A stretch of 7,970 bases of DNA from an uncultured Lachnospiraceae bacterium (GCA_910585825.1 CAJUEY010000067.1:1-7970), one strand, 5' to 3'. Shown: positions 1 to 5,557, counted from the stretch's first letter. Program-made: numbers and translations. The notes: generated from the letters alone by a model not told the origin.

Positions 1-180
1 CAGAGTCCGTCCGTACTTCCGAACGGCGGAATCCTTGGAATTATGAAAAAGGGAACCAAAGTGACGAATCAGGCCACCGCCAGAGTCGGCAATCGGATCT
101 GGATGTACATTGGACTGGACGCAAAGAAACGTGAACAGTGGATTTGTGCGGATACCGGGGGCAAGGCTTATATCCAGTAG
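1..180 (+). CDS. C-terminal fragment of a bacterial SH3-like domain protein (5' end outside window)
   Basis: Frame 1 is open from the first base to TAG at 178-180, giving 59 residues; the start lies upstream of the window. The visible part contains GILGIMKKGTKV (residues 10-21), then RIWMYIGLD and REQWICADTG. These are short beta-strand-like stretches around a Gly-Thr-Lys turn and aromatic residues, as in bacterial SH3 (SH3b) repeats that bind cell walls. Such domains are common at the C-terminus of peptidoglycan hydrolases and phage endolysins, but the catalytic part is not visible, so the enzyme class is unknown. The position just left of a tRNA 3' fragment would suit a lysis or cargo gene at the end of an integrated element; that is inference. 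No clear terminator follows the stop codon. Confidence 0.6.
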   Translation, partial: QSPSVLPNGGILGIMKKGTKVTNQATARVGNRIWMYIGLDAKKREQWICADTGGKAYIQ

Positions 181-203
181 GCGTAAAATTTTTTAAAATT
201 TCC

Positions 204-231
204 TTGCGTTTCTGTCAGAGAATGATATTAT
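204..231 (+). promoter_or_regulatory. Possible sigma-A promoter
   Basis: TTGCGT at 204-209 and TATTAT at 226-231 are separated by 16 bp, with AT-rich sequence upstream. A start near 238 would transcribe the inverted repeat at 256-323 and could continue through the tRNA fragment into the aminotransferase gene at 416, because no terminator with a U tract is visible between. The -35 box is only a partial match, so this is tentative. Confidence 0.4.
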
Positions 232-255
232 ATTTACAGGTAACTAGTCGGCAGA

Positions 256-323
256 AGTGCTTTCAATTTTTCTATTTAAGATATATTTTGTCATGAAATT
301 TGTCATGAAAAATTGAAAGCACT
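256..323. repeat. Perfect 17-bp inverted repeat with 34-nt loop
   Basis: AGTGCTTTCAATTTTTC at 256-272 is exactly complementary to GAAAAATTGAAAGCACT at 307-323. The arms are AT-rich and the right arm is followed by GTAAAATC rather than a T run, so it is not a typical intrinsic terminator. It may be a binding site pair, the ends of a tiny inserted element, or the stem of a short RNA made from the promoter at 204-231. Complementarity is seen directly; function is unknown. Confidence 0.8.
287..310 (+). repeat. Perfect 12-bp tandem direct repeat
   Basis: TTTGTCATGAAA occurs at 287-298 and again at 299-310 with no spacer. The second copy runs into the right arm of the inverted repeat. Paired direct repeats of about this length beside a tRNA-derived core resemble the arm-type binding sites of tyrosine integrases, but no integrase gene is in the window to support that role. 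Confidence 0.75.
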
Positions 324-353
324 GTAAAATCAATGAATTTGACAATATTAACA

Positions 354-378
354 ACGGGTTCGATTCCCGTCTGGTCCA
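354..378 (+). pseudogene. 3' end of a tRNA gene (T arm and acceptor strand only); candidate attachment-site core
   Basis: Bases 354-370 form a canonical T arm: stem ACGGG, loop TTCGATT, stem CCCGT. They are followed by acceptor strand CTGGTCC (371-377) and discriminator A (378). The matching 5' acceptor strand GGACCAG, the D arm and the anticodon arm are absent upstream; the sequence before 354 is AT-rich and unrelated to a tRNA. The amino acid identity cannot be told. A lone tRNA 3' end is what remains at the distal end of an element integrated by a tyrosine recombinase into a tRNA gene, the intact tRNA being restored at the other end. A decayed tRNA gene is the alternative. Confidence 0.75.
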
Positions 379-415
379 TTACATAACAAGAATCGAAGAA
401 AGAAGGAAAAACAAG

Positions 416-1618
416 ATGCTTTCAAAAAAGATAAAAGCTGCTTTGGAAGGAAGTTCCGCAATCCGCGCAATGTTCGTAGAGGGCAAAGAGCTGGCAGCCA
501 GAGTAGGAGCAGAGAATGTATTTGATTTCAGTCTGGGCAATCCGGCGACTCCGGCGCCGGAGGCCGTAAACAGAATTGTAAAAGAATTAGTAGACGGGGA
601 AGATCCCCTGGTACTGCACGGCTACATGTCCAACAGCGGATATGAAGATGTAAGAGCAGCTATTGCCGATAATTTAAACAAACGGTTTGGAACTGATTTT
701 ACCTGGGAAAATATCGTTATGACAGTCGGCGCTGCAGGCGGTATCAATATCATCTTTAAGACCATTTTAGACCCGGGAGACGAAGTCATCGTATTTGCGC
801 CGTTTTTCGGAGAATACAAAAGTTATGCGGCGAACTTTGACGCATCTGTAGTTGCGGTACAGCCGGATTATGCAACGTTTCAGCCGGATCTTGCGGCATT
901 TGAGGCGGCATTTACAGAGAAAACAAAAGCTGTCCTTGTCAACACGCCCAACAATCCCACCGGCGTGATTTATTCCGATGAGACGATGAAAAAAATAGCA
1001 GAAATTTTGCTCCGAAAGGAAAAGGAATATCAAAAAGAGATATATCTGATTTCCGATGAGCCTTATCGTGAGTTGATTTATGACGGAGCAGAAGAGAATT
1101 TTCTGACGAAATATTATCATAATACCATTGTAGGTTATTCTTTCAGCAAATCTTTATCTCTTCCAGGAGAGCGTATTGGCTATATTGCCGTGCCGAATGA
1201 GGCGGATGATGCAAAAGATCTGCTGGCGGGAATTGAAGTTGCTAACAGGACACTGGGATTTGTCAATGCGCCGTCTCTGATGCAGAAAGTAGCAGCGGGC
1301 TGTGTAGACGAAAAGACAAATCTGGAATTTTACGATAAAAACAGAAAAGATTTATATGAAGGATTAAAAAAACTGGGATTTACCTGTATCAAACCCCAGG
1401 GAGCTTTCTATCTCTGGATGAAGTCTCCGGTAGAAGACGAGGCGGAATTTGTGGCGGCAGCTAAGAAATACAATTTGATTTTGGTAAAGGGAAGCGCATT
1501 TGGATGCGGCGGTTATGTTCGCCTTGCCTACTGTATTTCCAATGAAAAGATCAACCGTTCTCTGGAAGCTTTTGCAAAACTGGCAAAAGAGTATCATTTA
1601 GAGGAGCAATCGGCATAA
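416..1618 (+). CDS. Pyridoxal phosphate-dependent aminotransferase, class I (aspartate/aromatic type)
   Basis: A 400-residue cytosolic enzyme of the fold-type I aminotransferase family, which moves an amino group between an amino acid and a 2-oxo acid. Motifs in order are FSLGNP near the N-terminus (38-43), GAAGG (105-109) for the cofactor phosphate, NTPNNPTG (176-183) with cofactor-binding Asn180, DEPY (214-217) with Asp214 and Tyr217, SFSKSLSLPGERIGY with Schiff-base Lys245, and YVRLAY with Arg369 for the substrate carboxylate. The length is normal for the family. An AGAAGGA ribosome binding site at 401-407 lies 8 bases before the ATG. The substrate cannot be read from the motifs; aspartate, tyrosine/phenylalanine or alanine are all possible. 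It is first of three closely spaced genes and ends 24 bases before the HisC-type gene. No convincing promoter lies between the tRNA fragment and the start. Confidence 0.93.
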   Translation: MLSKKIKAALEGSSAIRAMFVEGKELAARVGAENVFDFSLGNPATPAPEAVNRIVKELVDGEDPLVLHGYMSNSGYEDVRAAIADNLNKRFGTDFTWENIVMTVGAAGGINIIFKTILDPGDEVIVFAPFFGEYKSYAANFDASVVAVQPDYATFQPDLAAFEAAFTEKTKAVLVNTPNNPTGVIYSDETMKKIAEILLRKEKEYQKEIYLISDEPYRELIYDGAEENFLTKYYHNTIVGYSFSKSLSLPGERIGYIAVPNEADDAKDLLAGIEVANRTLGFVNAPSLMQKVAAGCVDEKTNLEFYDKNRKDLYEGLKKLGFTCIKPQGAFYLWMKSPVEDEAEFVAAAKKYNLILVKGSAFGCGGYVRLAYCISNEKINRSLEAFAKLAKEYHLEEQSA

Positions 1619-1642
1619 AGGAATCGGACAGGAGAAAAGAGC

Positions 1643-2704
1643 ATGAAAGCATGGGAAGAAAATATTCGTAAGGTAGTTCCCTATGTGCCGGGCGAGCAGC
1701 CCCAGTCATCAGGAATCATAAAATTAAATACAAACGAGAATCCGTATCCCCCGGCGCCGGGAGTTGTAAAAGCGCTTTCCAATCTGGATGCGGATTTGAT
1801 GCGTCGTTATCCGGACCCCCTCGTATCCGTGCTGGTCAATGCGATTGCAGAGTTTTATGGATTGAATTCTGACCAGGTGTTTGTGGGCGTTGGTTCGGAT
1901 GATGTGTTGGCAATGGCTTTTTTGACCTGTTTTAACTCCGAAAAACCGATTTTGTTTCCGGATATTACGTATTCCTTTTATGATGTGTGGGCCAAGTTGT
2001 TTCGGATTCCCTATGAAGTGCAGCCGTTGGATGAAGATTTTTGCATCCGTACCGAAGATTATCAAAAAGAAAACGGAGGAATTGTATTTCCAAATCCCAA
2101 TGCGCCTACAGGGGTGTTGAAATCTCTGGGAGAAATTGAAGATATCATCCGCAGCAATCCGGGAGTCATTGTCATTGTAGATGAGGCATATATTGATTTT
2201 GGAGGGGAGTCGGCTCTTTCTTTGTTGAACAAATACGATAACCTGTTGATTGCTCAGACCTTTAGCAAATCACGTTCCATGGCGGGTATGCGGATTGGCT
2301 TTTTATTTGGAAACCCCAAGCTGATTCGCTATATCAACGACTGCAAATATTCCTTTAATTCTTATACCATGAATCAGGCGGCCATTGTTTCAGGCGTAGA
2401 AGCTTTACGTGACAGTGCATATTTTAGACAGTGCACCGGAAAAATTATAGAAACAAGGGAATGGGCGAAAACGGAGTTTCGCAGGCTGGGATTTCAATTT
2501 ACCGATTCTATGGCAAATTTTTTGTTTGTAACGCATCCGGACTATTCTGCAGAGGAGCTTTTTGAATCGCTAAAAGAGGCAGGCATTTATGTTCGTTATT
2601 TTAAACATCCAGAACGTATTCGGAATTATTTGCGGATTACAATTGGAACAAAGGAAGAGATGGAGGCTTTGTTTGCATTTTTGAAACAATATGTCAAAGA
2701 ATAG
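1643..2704 (+). CDS. hisC: Histidinol-phosphate aminotransferase family protein
   Basis: A 353-residue fold-type I PLP enzyme. The HisC signature features are visible: KLNTNENP (27-34), RRYPD (54-58), NPNAPTG (151-157) with Asn153, DEAYIDF (180-186) with Asp180 and Tyr183, TFSKSRSMAGMRIG with Schiff-base Lys209, and the C-terminal RYFKHPERIRNYLRITIGT segment with Arg331, typical of enzymes holding a phosphorylated substrate. HisC converts imidazole-acetol phosphate and glutamate to histidinol phosphate in histidine synthesis; some relatives act on aromatic amino acids instead. No other his gene is nearby, so an aromatic or broad role is possible. AGGAGA at 1630-1635 lies 7 bases before the ATG. 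Only 9 bases separate it from the next gene, whose ribosome binding site overlaps this stop codon, so the two are probably translated together. Confidence 0.9.
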   Translation: MKAWEENIRKVVPYVPGEQPQSSGIIKLNTNENPYPPAPGVVKALSNLDADLMRRYPDPLVSVLVNAIAEFYGLNSDQVFVGVGSDDVLAMAFLTCFNSEKPILFPDITYSFYDVWAKLFRIPYEVQPLDEDFCIRTEDYQKENGGIVFPNPNAPTGVLKSLGEIEDIIRSNPGVIVIVDEAYIDFGGESALSLLNKYDNLLIAQTFSKSRSMAGMRIGFLFGNPKLIRYINDCKYSFNSYTMNQAAIVSGVEALRDSAYFRQCTGKIIETREWAKTEFRRLGFQFTDSMANFLFVTHPDYSAEELFESLKEAGIYVRYFKHPERIRNYLRITIGTKEEMEALFAFLKQYVKE

Positions 2705-2713
2705 GAGTATGCA

Positions 2714-3181
2714 ATGTTAAAGAAATATTTTTACATTTTTGTGATCTCAATGGTTCCTCTGGTTGAGCTAAGAGGAGCAATTCCGGTTGCAGAGAACTTG
2801 AAACTTCCGTTTTTGCAGTCTTATATCGTCTGCATCATCGGGAATATGCTTCCGGTTCCGATCATTTATCTGTTTGCCAGAAAAGTTCTGGAATGGGGAG
2901 CGGATAAACCGTTGCTCGGCAAATTTTTTACCTTCTGTTTGGAAAAAGGAGAGAAGGGTGGACAAAAGCTGCAGGCAAAAGCGGGAAGAGGGCTTTTTCT
3001 GGCGCTTCTGTTGTTCGTGGGAATTCCGGTACCAGGCACAGGGGCATGGACAGGAACCCTTGCAGCAAGTATTTTAGATATGGATTTTAAATCCAGTATT
3101 GCTGCTGTGATGTTTGGCGTGCTGTTGGCAGGCGTCATCATGGGTGTGGCAAGTAAAATGGTATTCGGCGTATTTGCTTAA
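2714..3181 (+). CDS. Small multidrug-export-like membrane protein (PF06695/COG2426 family)
   Basis: A 155-residue hydrophobic protein. The family hallmarks are PLVELRGAIPVA at 15-26 and a second half-loop VGIPVPGTGAWTG at 102-114, each next to hydrophobic segments. Likely membrane spans cover about 5-15, 33-56, 93-122 and 127-153, with the two Pro/Gly motifs probably entering the membrane as re-entrant loops, as proposed for the DedA-like fold. The family name 'small multidrug export' is historical; the substrate is not established and drug transport should not be assumed. AGGAG at 2703-2707 overlaps the hisC stop codon and lies 6 bases before the ATG, indicating coupled translation in the same operon. 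The link to the two aminotransferases is positional only. Confidence 0.85.
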   Translation: MLKKYFYIFVISMVPLVELRGAIPVAENLKLPFLQSYIVCIIGNMLPVPIIYLFARKVLEWGADKPLLGKFFTFCLEKGEKGGQKLQAKAGRGLFLALLLFVGIPVPGTGAWTGTLAASILDMDFKSSIAAVMFGVLLAGVIMGVASKMVFGVFA

Positions 3182-3197
3182 AGTCAAATAAAAAAGA

Positions 3198-3231
3198 AAC
3201 CTCCGATTGTATGTGGATACTTTCGGAGGTT
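3198..3231. terminator. Bidirectional intrinsic terminator between convergent operons
   Basis: AACCTCCGA (3198-3206) pairs with TCGGAGGTT (3223-3231), a 9-bp stem. The 16-base loop may close further through GTAT/ATAC. Read leftward, the stem is followed by TCTTTTTTATTT, a strong U tract ending the lipoprotein gene transcript. Read rightward, it is followed by the weaker CTTTGATG and ends the aminotransferase operon 17 bases after its last stop codon. Confidence 0.85.
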
Positions 3232-3242
3232 CTTTGATGCCG

Positions 3243-3266
3243 GAAATCTGCCTGCAGACAGATTTC
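3243..3266. other. Perfect 8-bp hairpin in the 3' untranslated region of the lipoprotein gene
   Basis: GAAATCTG (3243-3250) pairs with CAGATTTC (3259-3266) around an 8-base loop. It sits just after the TAA of the leftward gene and before the terminator at 3198-3231. It lacks a U tract on either strand, so it is more likely an RNA 3'-end stabiliser or accessory hairpin than a terminator. Confidence 0.55.
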
Positions 3267-3273
3267 TCATAAA

Positions 3274-4305
3274 TTATTCGGGATTTGCAGCATGTTCGGC
3301 AAATTCTGTATTTACCAGATCTTCATATGGCGGACGGTCCGTTAACTGATTGGATTCGTCTAAAATGTCAAGAAGGAGCGTATAAGCGTCTTTGGTGAAA
3401 ATGACATCTTCTTTCCAGGTGTCTTGTTTTTGATAACGTTCCACAATAGCAGTGATGACAGACTCTTCCGTGTCAGGAAATTGTGGAGCGATGGTTTTGG
3501 CGATTTCTTCACTGGTATGTTCGTTGACATACTGCATTCCTTTTTGCAAAGCGTTTGTGAAGGACTGGATGATCTGAGGATTGTCGTTGATATAACTTTC
3601 TTTTGCAGAGAAAGCAGTGTAGGGTACGTAGCCGGAGTCGATTCCCAGAGAGGCTACAACATAGCCGGCCTGTTCTGATTCCAGGGAAGTGGCGGATGGT
3701 TCAAATTCCACCGTAAAATCCCCTTGCCCTCCAGAAAATGCCGCTGCAGTAGAACCAAAGTCAATGCTCTGGTCAATCATCAGATCTGCCATGGGATCTA
3801 TGTTATTTTTTTTCAAAACAAATTCAAACACCATTTCGGGCATACCGCCTGCCCGGCCTCCCAGTACGTTTTTACCCTTTAGATCGCTCCATTTAAAATT
3901 TTCTACAGGCTCTCTTGCAACCAGAAAATTCCCTGCGCGCTGAGTAAGCTGCGCAAAGTTTAAGACCACGTCAGATGCTCCTTCGTTATAAGTATATACT
4001 GTAGTTTCCGGTCCCATAAAACCGATATCTGCTTCGCCGGAAAGCACAGCGGTCATTGTCTTGTCGGCTCCAAACCCAGTAACAAGCTCGAGGTCAATCC
4101 CTTCTTCCTTAAAATATCCTTCTTCTATTGCTGCGTACATAGGAGCATAAAAAATAGAGTGGGCAACTTCATTTAAAACAACTTTTTTCCCCGGTTCACT
4201 GCCGTCTTCCTTCTTAGCTCCGCAGCCAGGCAGCGCCATTATGACAAGTGACAGAATACAAAGCAGTGTCAGGAAGCTTTTTTTGAAATGAAATCGAAAT
4301 GACAA
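3274..4305 (-). CDS. ABC transporter substrate-binding lipoprotein, NMT1/SsuA-like
   Basis: A 343-residue extracytoplasmic lipoprotein. The N-terminus has basic residues (RFHFKK), a hydrophobic core and the lipobox LPGC, with Cys28 the lipid-anchored residue. A lysine-rich linker precedes the binding fold. The mature part contains FYAPMYAAIEEGYFKEEGIDLELV (the first 20 residues of this run start at 52) and LSGEADIGFMGPE (88-100), typical of NMT1/THI5-like and SsuA/TauA-type binding proteins for thiamine precursors, sulfonates or similar small ligands; the ligand cannot be assigned. The start is TTG (4305-4303): it has an ideal AGGGAGGA ribosome binding site 7 bases upstream, and the next in-frame ATG (codon 23) would destroy the signal peptide. 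No permease or ATPase gene follows; the next gene is convergent and belongs to another operon, so partners must be elsewhere. Confidence 0.88.
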   Translation of the reverse strand: MSFRFHFKKSFLTLLCILSLVIMALPGCGAKKEDGSEPGKKVVLNEVAHSIFYAPMYAAIEEGYFKEEGIDLELVTGFGADKTMTAVLSGEADIGFMGPETTVYTYNEGASDVVLNFAQLTQRAGNFLVAREPVENFKWSDLKGKNVLGGRAGGMPEMVFEFVLKKNNIDPMADLMIDQSIDFGSTAAAFSGGQGDFTVEFEPSATSLESEQAGYVVASLGIDSGYVPYTAFSAKESYINDNPQIIQSFTNALQKGMQYVNEHTSEEIAKTIAPQFPDTEESVITAIVERYQKQDTWKEDVIFTKDAYTLLLDILDESNQLTDRPPYEDLVNTEFAEHAANPE

Positions 4306-4312
4306 TAGAAAG

Positions 4313-4320
4313 TCCTCCCT
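4313..4320 (-). promoter_or_regulatory. Ribosome binding site that fixes a TTG start
   Basis: On the minus strand this reads AGGGAGGA, a near-perfect match to the anti-Shine-Dalgarno sequence. It is followed by 7 bases and TTG at 4305-4303. No ATG or GTG lies at suitable spacing, so the unusual start codon is well supported. Confidence 0.85.
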
Positions 4321-4331
4321 AAAATAATAAA

Positions 4332-4337
4332 ATTATA
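4332..4337 (-). promoter_or_regulatory. -10 box of the substrate-binding lipoprotein gene, poor -35
   Basis: A perfect TATAAT on the minus strand would start transcription near 4325, just before the ribosome binding site. The -35 position (about 4355-4360) reads TCTTTT, a poor match, which suggests activation or weak basal expression. The box lies within the left half of the palindrome at 4335-4348. Confidence 0.5.
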
Positions 4338-4348
4338 CTTTAAAGTAT
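4335..4348. promoter_or_regulatory. 14-bp perfect palindrome overlapping the -10 box, candidate operator
   Basis: ATACTTTAAAGTAT reads the same on both strands. It overlaps the TATAAT of the leftward lipoprotein gene, so a dimeric regulator bound here would block that promoter. The adjacent divergent gene encodes a TrpR-like DNA-binding protein, an obvious but untested candidate. In AT-rich DNA a short palindrome can arise by chance. Confidence 0.45.
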
Positions 4349-4423
4349 GATTGGAAAAGAAAAATGTGATAACCGGTTTACTTTCGTGCTTTAATATGCT
4401 AAACTTAATGCTGAAAGATTCAA

Positions 4424-4429
4424 AAGGAG
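4424..4429 (+). promoter_or_regulatory. Ribosome binding site that selects the yerC start
   Basis: AAGGAG lies 2 bases before an ATG at 4432 and 8 bases before an in-frame ATG at 4438. Only the second spacing is workable, so 4438 is the start. An upstream in-frame TTG at 4351 has no ribosome binding site. Confidence 0.85.
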
Positions 4430-4437
4430 AAATGCAT

Positions 4438-4737
4438 ATGGTTAAGAAGTTGAGAACAGAATCGGTGGATCATTTATTTGATGCGATATTGAGTTTACAA
4501 AATAGAGAAGAGTGTTATACATTTTTTGAGGATGTCTGCACTGTGAATGAACTGTTTTCCCTGTCGCAGCGGTTTGAAGTGGCATATATGCTGCGGGAGG
4601 AAAAGACATATCTGGACATAGCAGAAAAGACAGGCGCGTCCACAGCCACGATCAGCAGGGTAAACCGTTCTTTGAATTATGGAAATGACGGATATGATAT
4701 GGTTTTTGAACGTTTGAAAGCAAAAGAAAAAGAATAG
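4438..4737 (+). CDS. yerC: YerC/TrpR-like DNA-binding regulator
   Basis: A 99-residue protein matching the YerC/YecD branch of the TrpR superfamily in length and sequence. Recognisable segments are ESVDHLFDAILSLQNREECY (8-27), FFEDVCTVNEL (29-39), SLSQRFEVAYMLREEKTY (41-58), and the helix-turn-helix DIAEKTGASTATISRVNRSL (60-79), followed by LNYGNDGYDM. Family members bind DNA as dimers, but the effector and targets of the YerC group are poorly defined; tryptophan binding should not be assumed. It is divergent from the lipoprotein gene across 132 bases and convergent with the DUF1836 gene. I see no consensus promoter directly upstream. Its TAG stop codon lies inside the terminator stem. Confidence 0.9.
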   Translation: MVKKLRTESVDHLFDAILSLQNREECYTFFEDVCTVNELFSLSQRFEVAYMLREEKTYLDIAEKTGASTATISRVNRSLNYGNDGYDMVFERLKAKEKE

Positions 4738-4760
4738 ATTTTCATCTATTCCTTTTTTTT
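4732..4760. terminator. Bidirectional intrinsic terminator containing both genes' stop codons
   Basis: GAATAGAT (4732-4739) pairs perfectly with ATCTATTC (4744-4751) around a 4-base loop. Rightward it is followed by C and eight T (4753-4760). Leftward it is followed by TTTTTCTTTTGC, also a good U tract. The rightward TAG (4735-4737) and the leftward TAG (4748-4746) are each part of a stem arm. Confidence 0.92.
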
Positions 4761-5366
4761 GCCTTTTGCTTTCCCTTTGGGAGAGGGAAGTTCGTCAATG
4801 GTCTGTTCAATAATCAGTTTTTTCATATAAACATCAAAACTCAGCATGCAGATAAAAGCAAATTTATGTAGCAGCTCGGCATCTTTCTCAGGAGCGTCTT
4901 CAAAAGTTTTTAAGCTGGTTTTGTATTTCCGGGCCAGTTCTTTTAAAATATGCTGCATTTCTTCGTGTTCCAATCCAAACACTTCATTATAAATATCCTG
5001 TAAAGCCAGGTCGGATTCAGCGCCAAAATATTTGTCTGTAATGGGATTTAAAATGCTCTGTATATCACTGATGCTTAAAATGCTTTTAAAATAATAAATG
5101 AACAACAGGGTTAAAATGTGGTCCTTGGAATATTTCTTCTTATCTGGCGGAGGCAGCAGATTATTCTTGGCATAATTGTTAATCATTGTCTTTGTAAGGA
5201 TCTTGTCCTCTTCATGCCGCTTAGTGGAAGATAATTGAGTATCCATAAAAGTAGTGACCTGATCCATATACAGATCAATATTTGGGAGGGATTCCGGCTT
5301 GACGTAGTCCATGGTCTGTAATTTATCCAGGACTTCCTTTAAAAATTCATGTATTTCATTCGACAT
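4746..5366 (-). CDS. DUF1836 domain protein, predicted MerR-like DNA-binding
   Basis: A 206-residue soluble protein. Residues about 57-106 carry the DUF1836 signature: ILTKTMINNYAKNNLLPPP, then KKKYSKDHILTLLFIYYFKS and ILSISDIQ. This pattern resembles the winged helix-turn-helix of MerR-type regulators (a helix, a Pro-rich turn and a Tyr-Ser-Lys-Asp segment). A second helical part (about 115-185) may dimerise or bind a ligand, and the tail is very lysine-rich (KGKAKGKKKE). Function is not known for this family; a transcription factor is the best guess. The ATG is supported by GAGGTGA at 5377-5371 with 4-base spacing. It has its own consensus-like promoter, back to back with the metal-efflux promoter, but no metal-binding Cys/His cluster is apparent, so control of that operon is only a possibility. 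Confidence 0.85.
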   Translation of the reverse strand: MSNEIHEFLKEVLDKLQTMDYVKPESLPNIDLYMDQVTTFMDTQLSSTKRHEEDKILTKTMINNYAKNNLLPPPDKKKYSKDHILTLLFIYYFKSILSISDIQSILNPITDKYFGAESDLALQDIYNEVFGLEHEEMQHILKELARKYKTSLKTFEDAPEKDAELLHKFAFICMLSFDVYMKKLIIEQTIDELPSPKGKAKGKKKE

Positions 5367-5383
5367 TTCATCACCTCGAAAAT

Positions 5384-5412
5384 ATTATATAGTATTTAAA
5401 ATTTCCTTGCAA
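5384..5412 (-). promoter_or_regulatory. Promoter of the DUF1836 gene
   Basis: On the minus strand TTGCAA (5412-5407) and TATAAT (5389-5384) are 17 bp apart, a strong sigma-A promoter. Transcription should begin near 5377, so the untranslated leader is only about 11 bases and starts almost at the ribosome binding site. Confidence 0.8.
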
Positions 5413-5419
5413 GTAACTA

Positions 5420-5447
5420 TTGACAAATATCATTCTGGTGGTATAAT
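5420..5447 (+). promoter_or_regulatory. Near-consensus promoter of the metal-efflux operon
   Basis: TTGACA (5420-5425) and TATAAT (5442-5447) are both perfect, 16 bp apart, with an extended -10 TGG just before (5439-5441). Expected start is near 5454. Such a strong promoter implies control by a repressor, and an operator-like palindrome follows immediately. Confidence 0.9.
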
Positions 5448-5457
5448 ACAATTAAAT

Positions 5458-5477
5458 ATATGAATAATTGTTCATAT
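5458..5477. promoter_or_regulatory. ArsR/SmtB-family operator-like palindrome
   Basis: ATATGAATAATTGTTCATAT is a 20-bp palindrome with a single mismatched pair (5465/5470). It matches the general ATATGAAC-type imperfect palindromes bound by SmtB/CzrA/CadC-like metal sensors upstream of zinc and cadmium efflux genes (established for the family, compared from memory). It lies at about +4 to +23 of the promoter at 5420-5447, so a bound repressor would block start or early elongation. No ArsR-family gene is in the window, so the sensor must be encoded elsewhere. Confidence 0.72.
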
Positions 5478-5493
5478 GTAAAATCAAACAATA

Positions 5494-5510
5494 GATACGA
5501 AGAACGTATC
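5494..5510 (+). other. Leader hairpin
   Basis: GATACG (5494-5499) pairs with CGTATC (5505-5510) around the loop AAGAA. It lies in the untranslated leader of the HMA gene, 47 bases before the start codon, without a T run. It may stabilise the 5' end of the transcript or be a second protein-binding site. Confidence 0.5.
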
Positions 5511-5557
5511 ATGAAATGCGCTGCAAAAATGCATAATAATAGAAAGGAAACAAGATT

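Noticed and set aside
339..344. A perfect TTGACA -35 box just left of the tRNA fragment, as promoter of the aminotransferase operon
   Set aside because: At 16-18 bp downstream the sequence is the T-arm stem (around 361-368), with nothing resembling TATAAT.
4351..4437. N-terminal extension of the YerC-like protein from a TTG at 4351
   Set aside because: There is no ribosome binding site at 4351, the extra 29 residues do not belong to the family, and a good ribosome binding site selects ATG 4438, giving the usual length.
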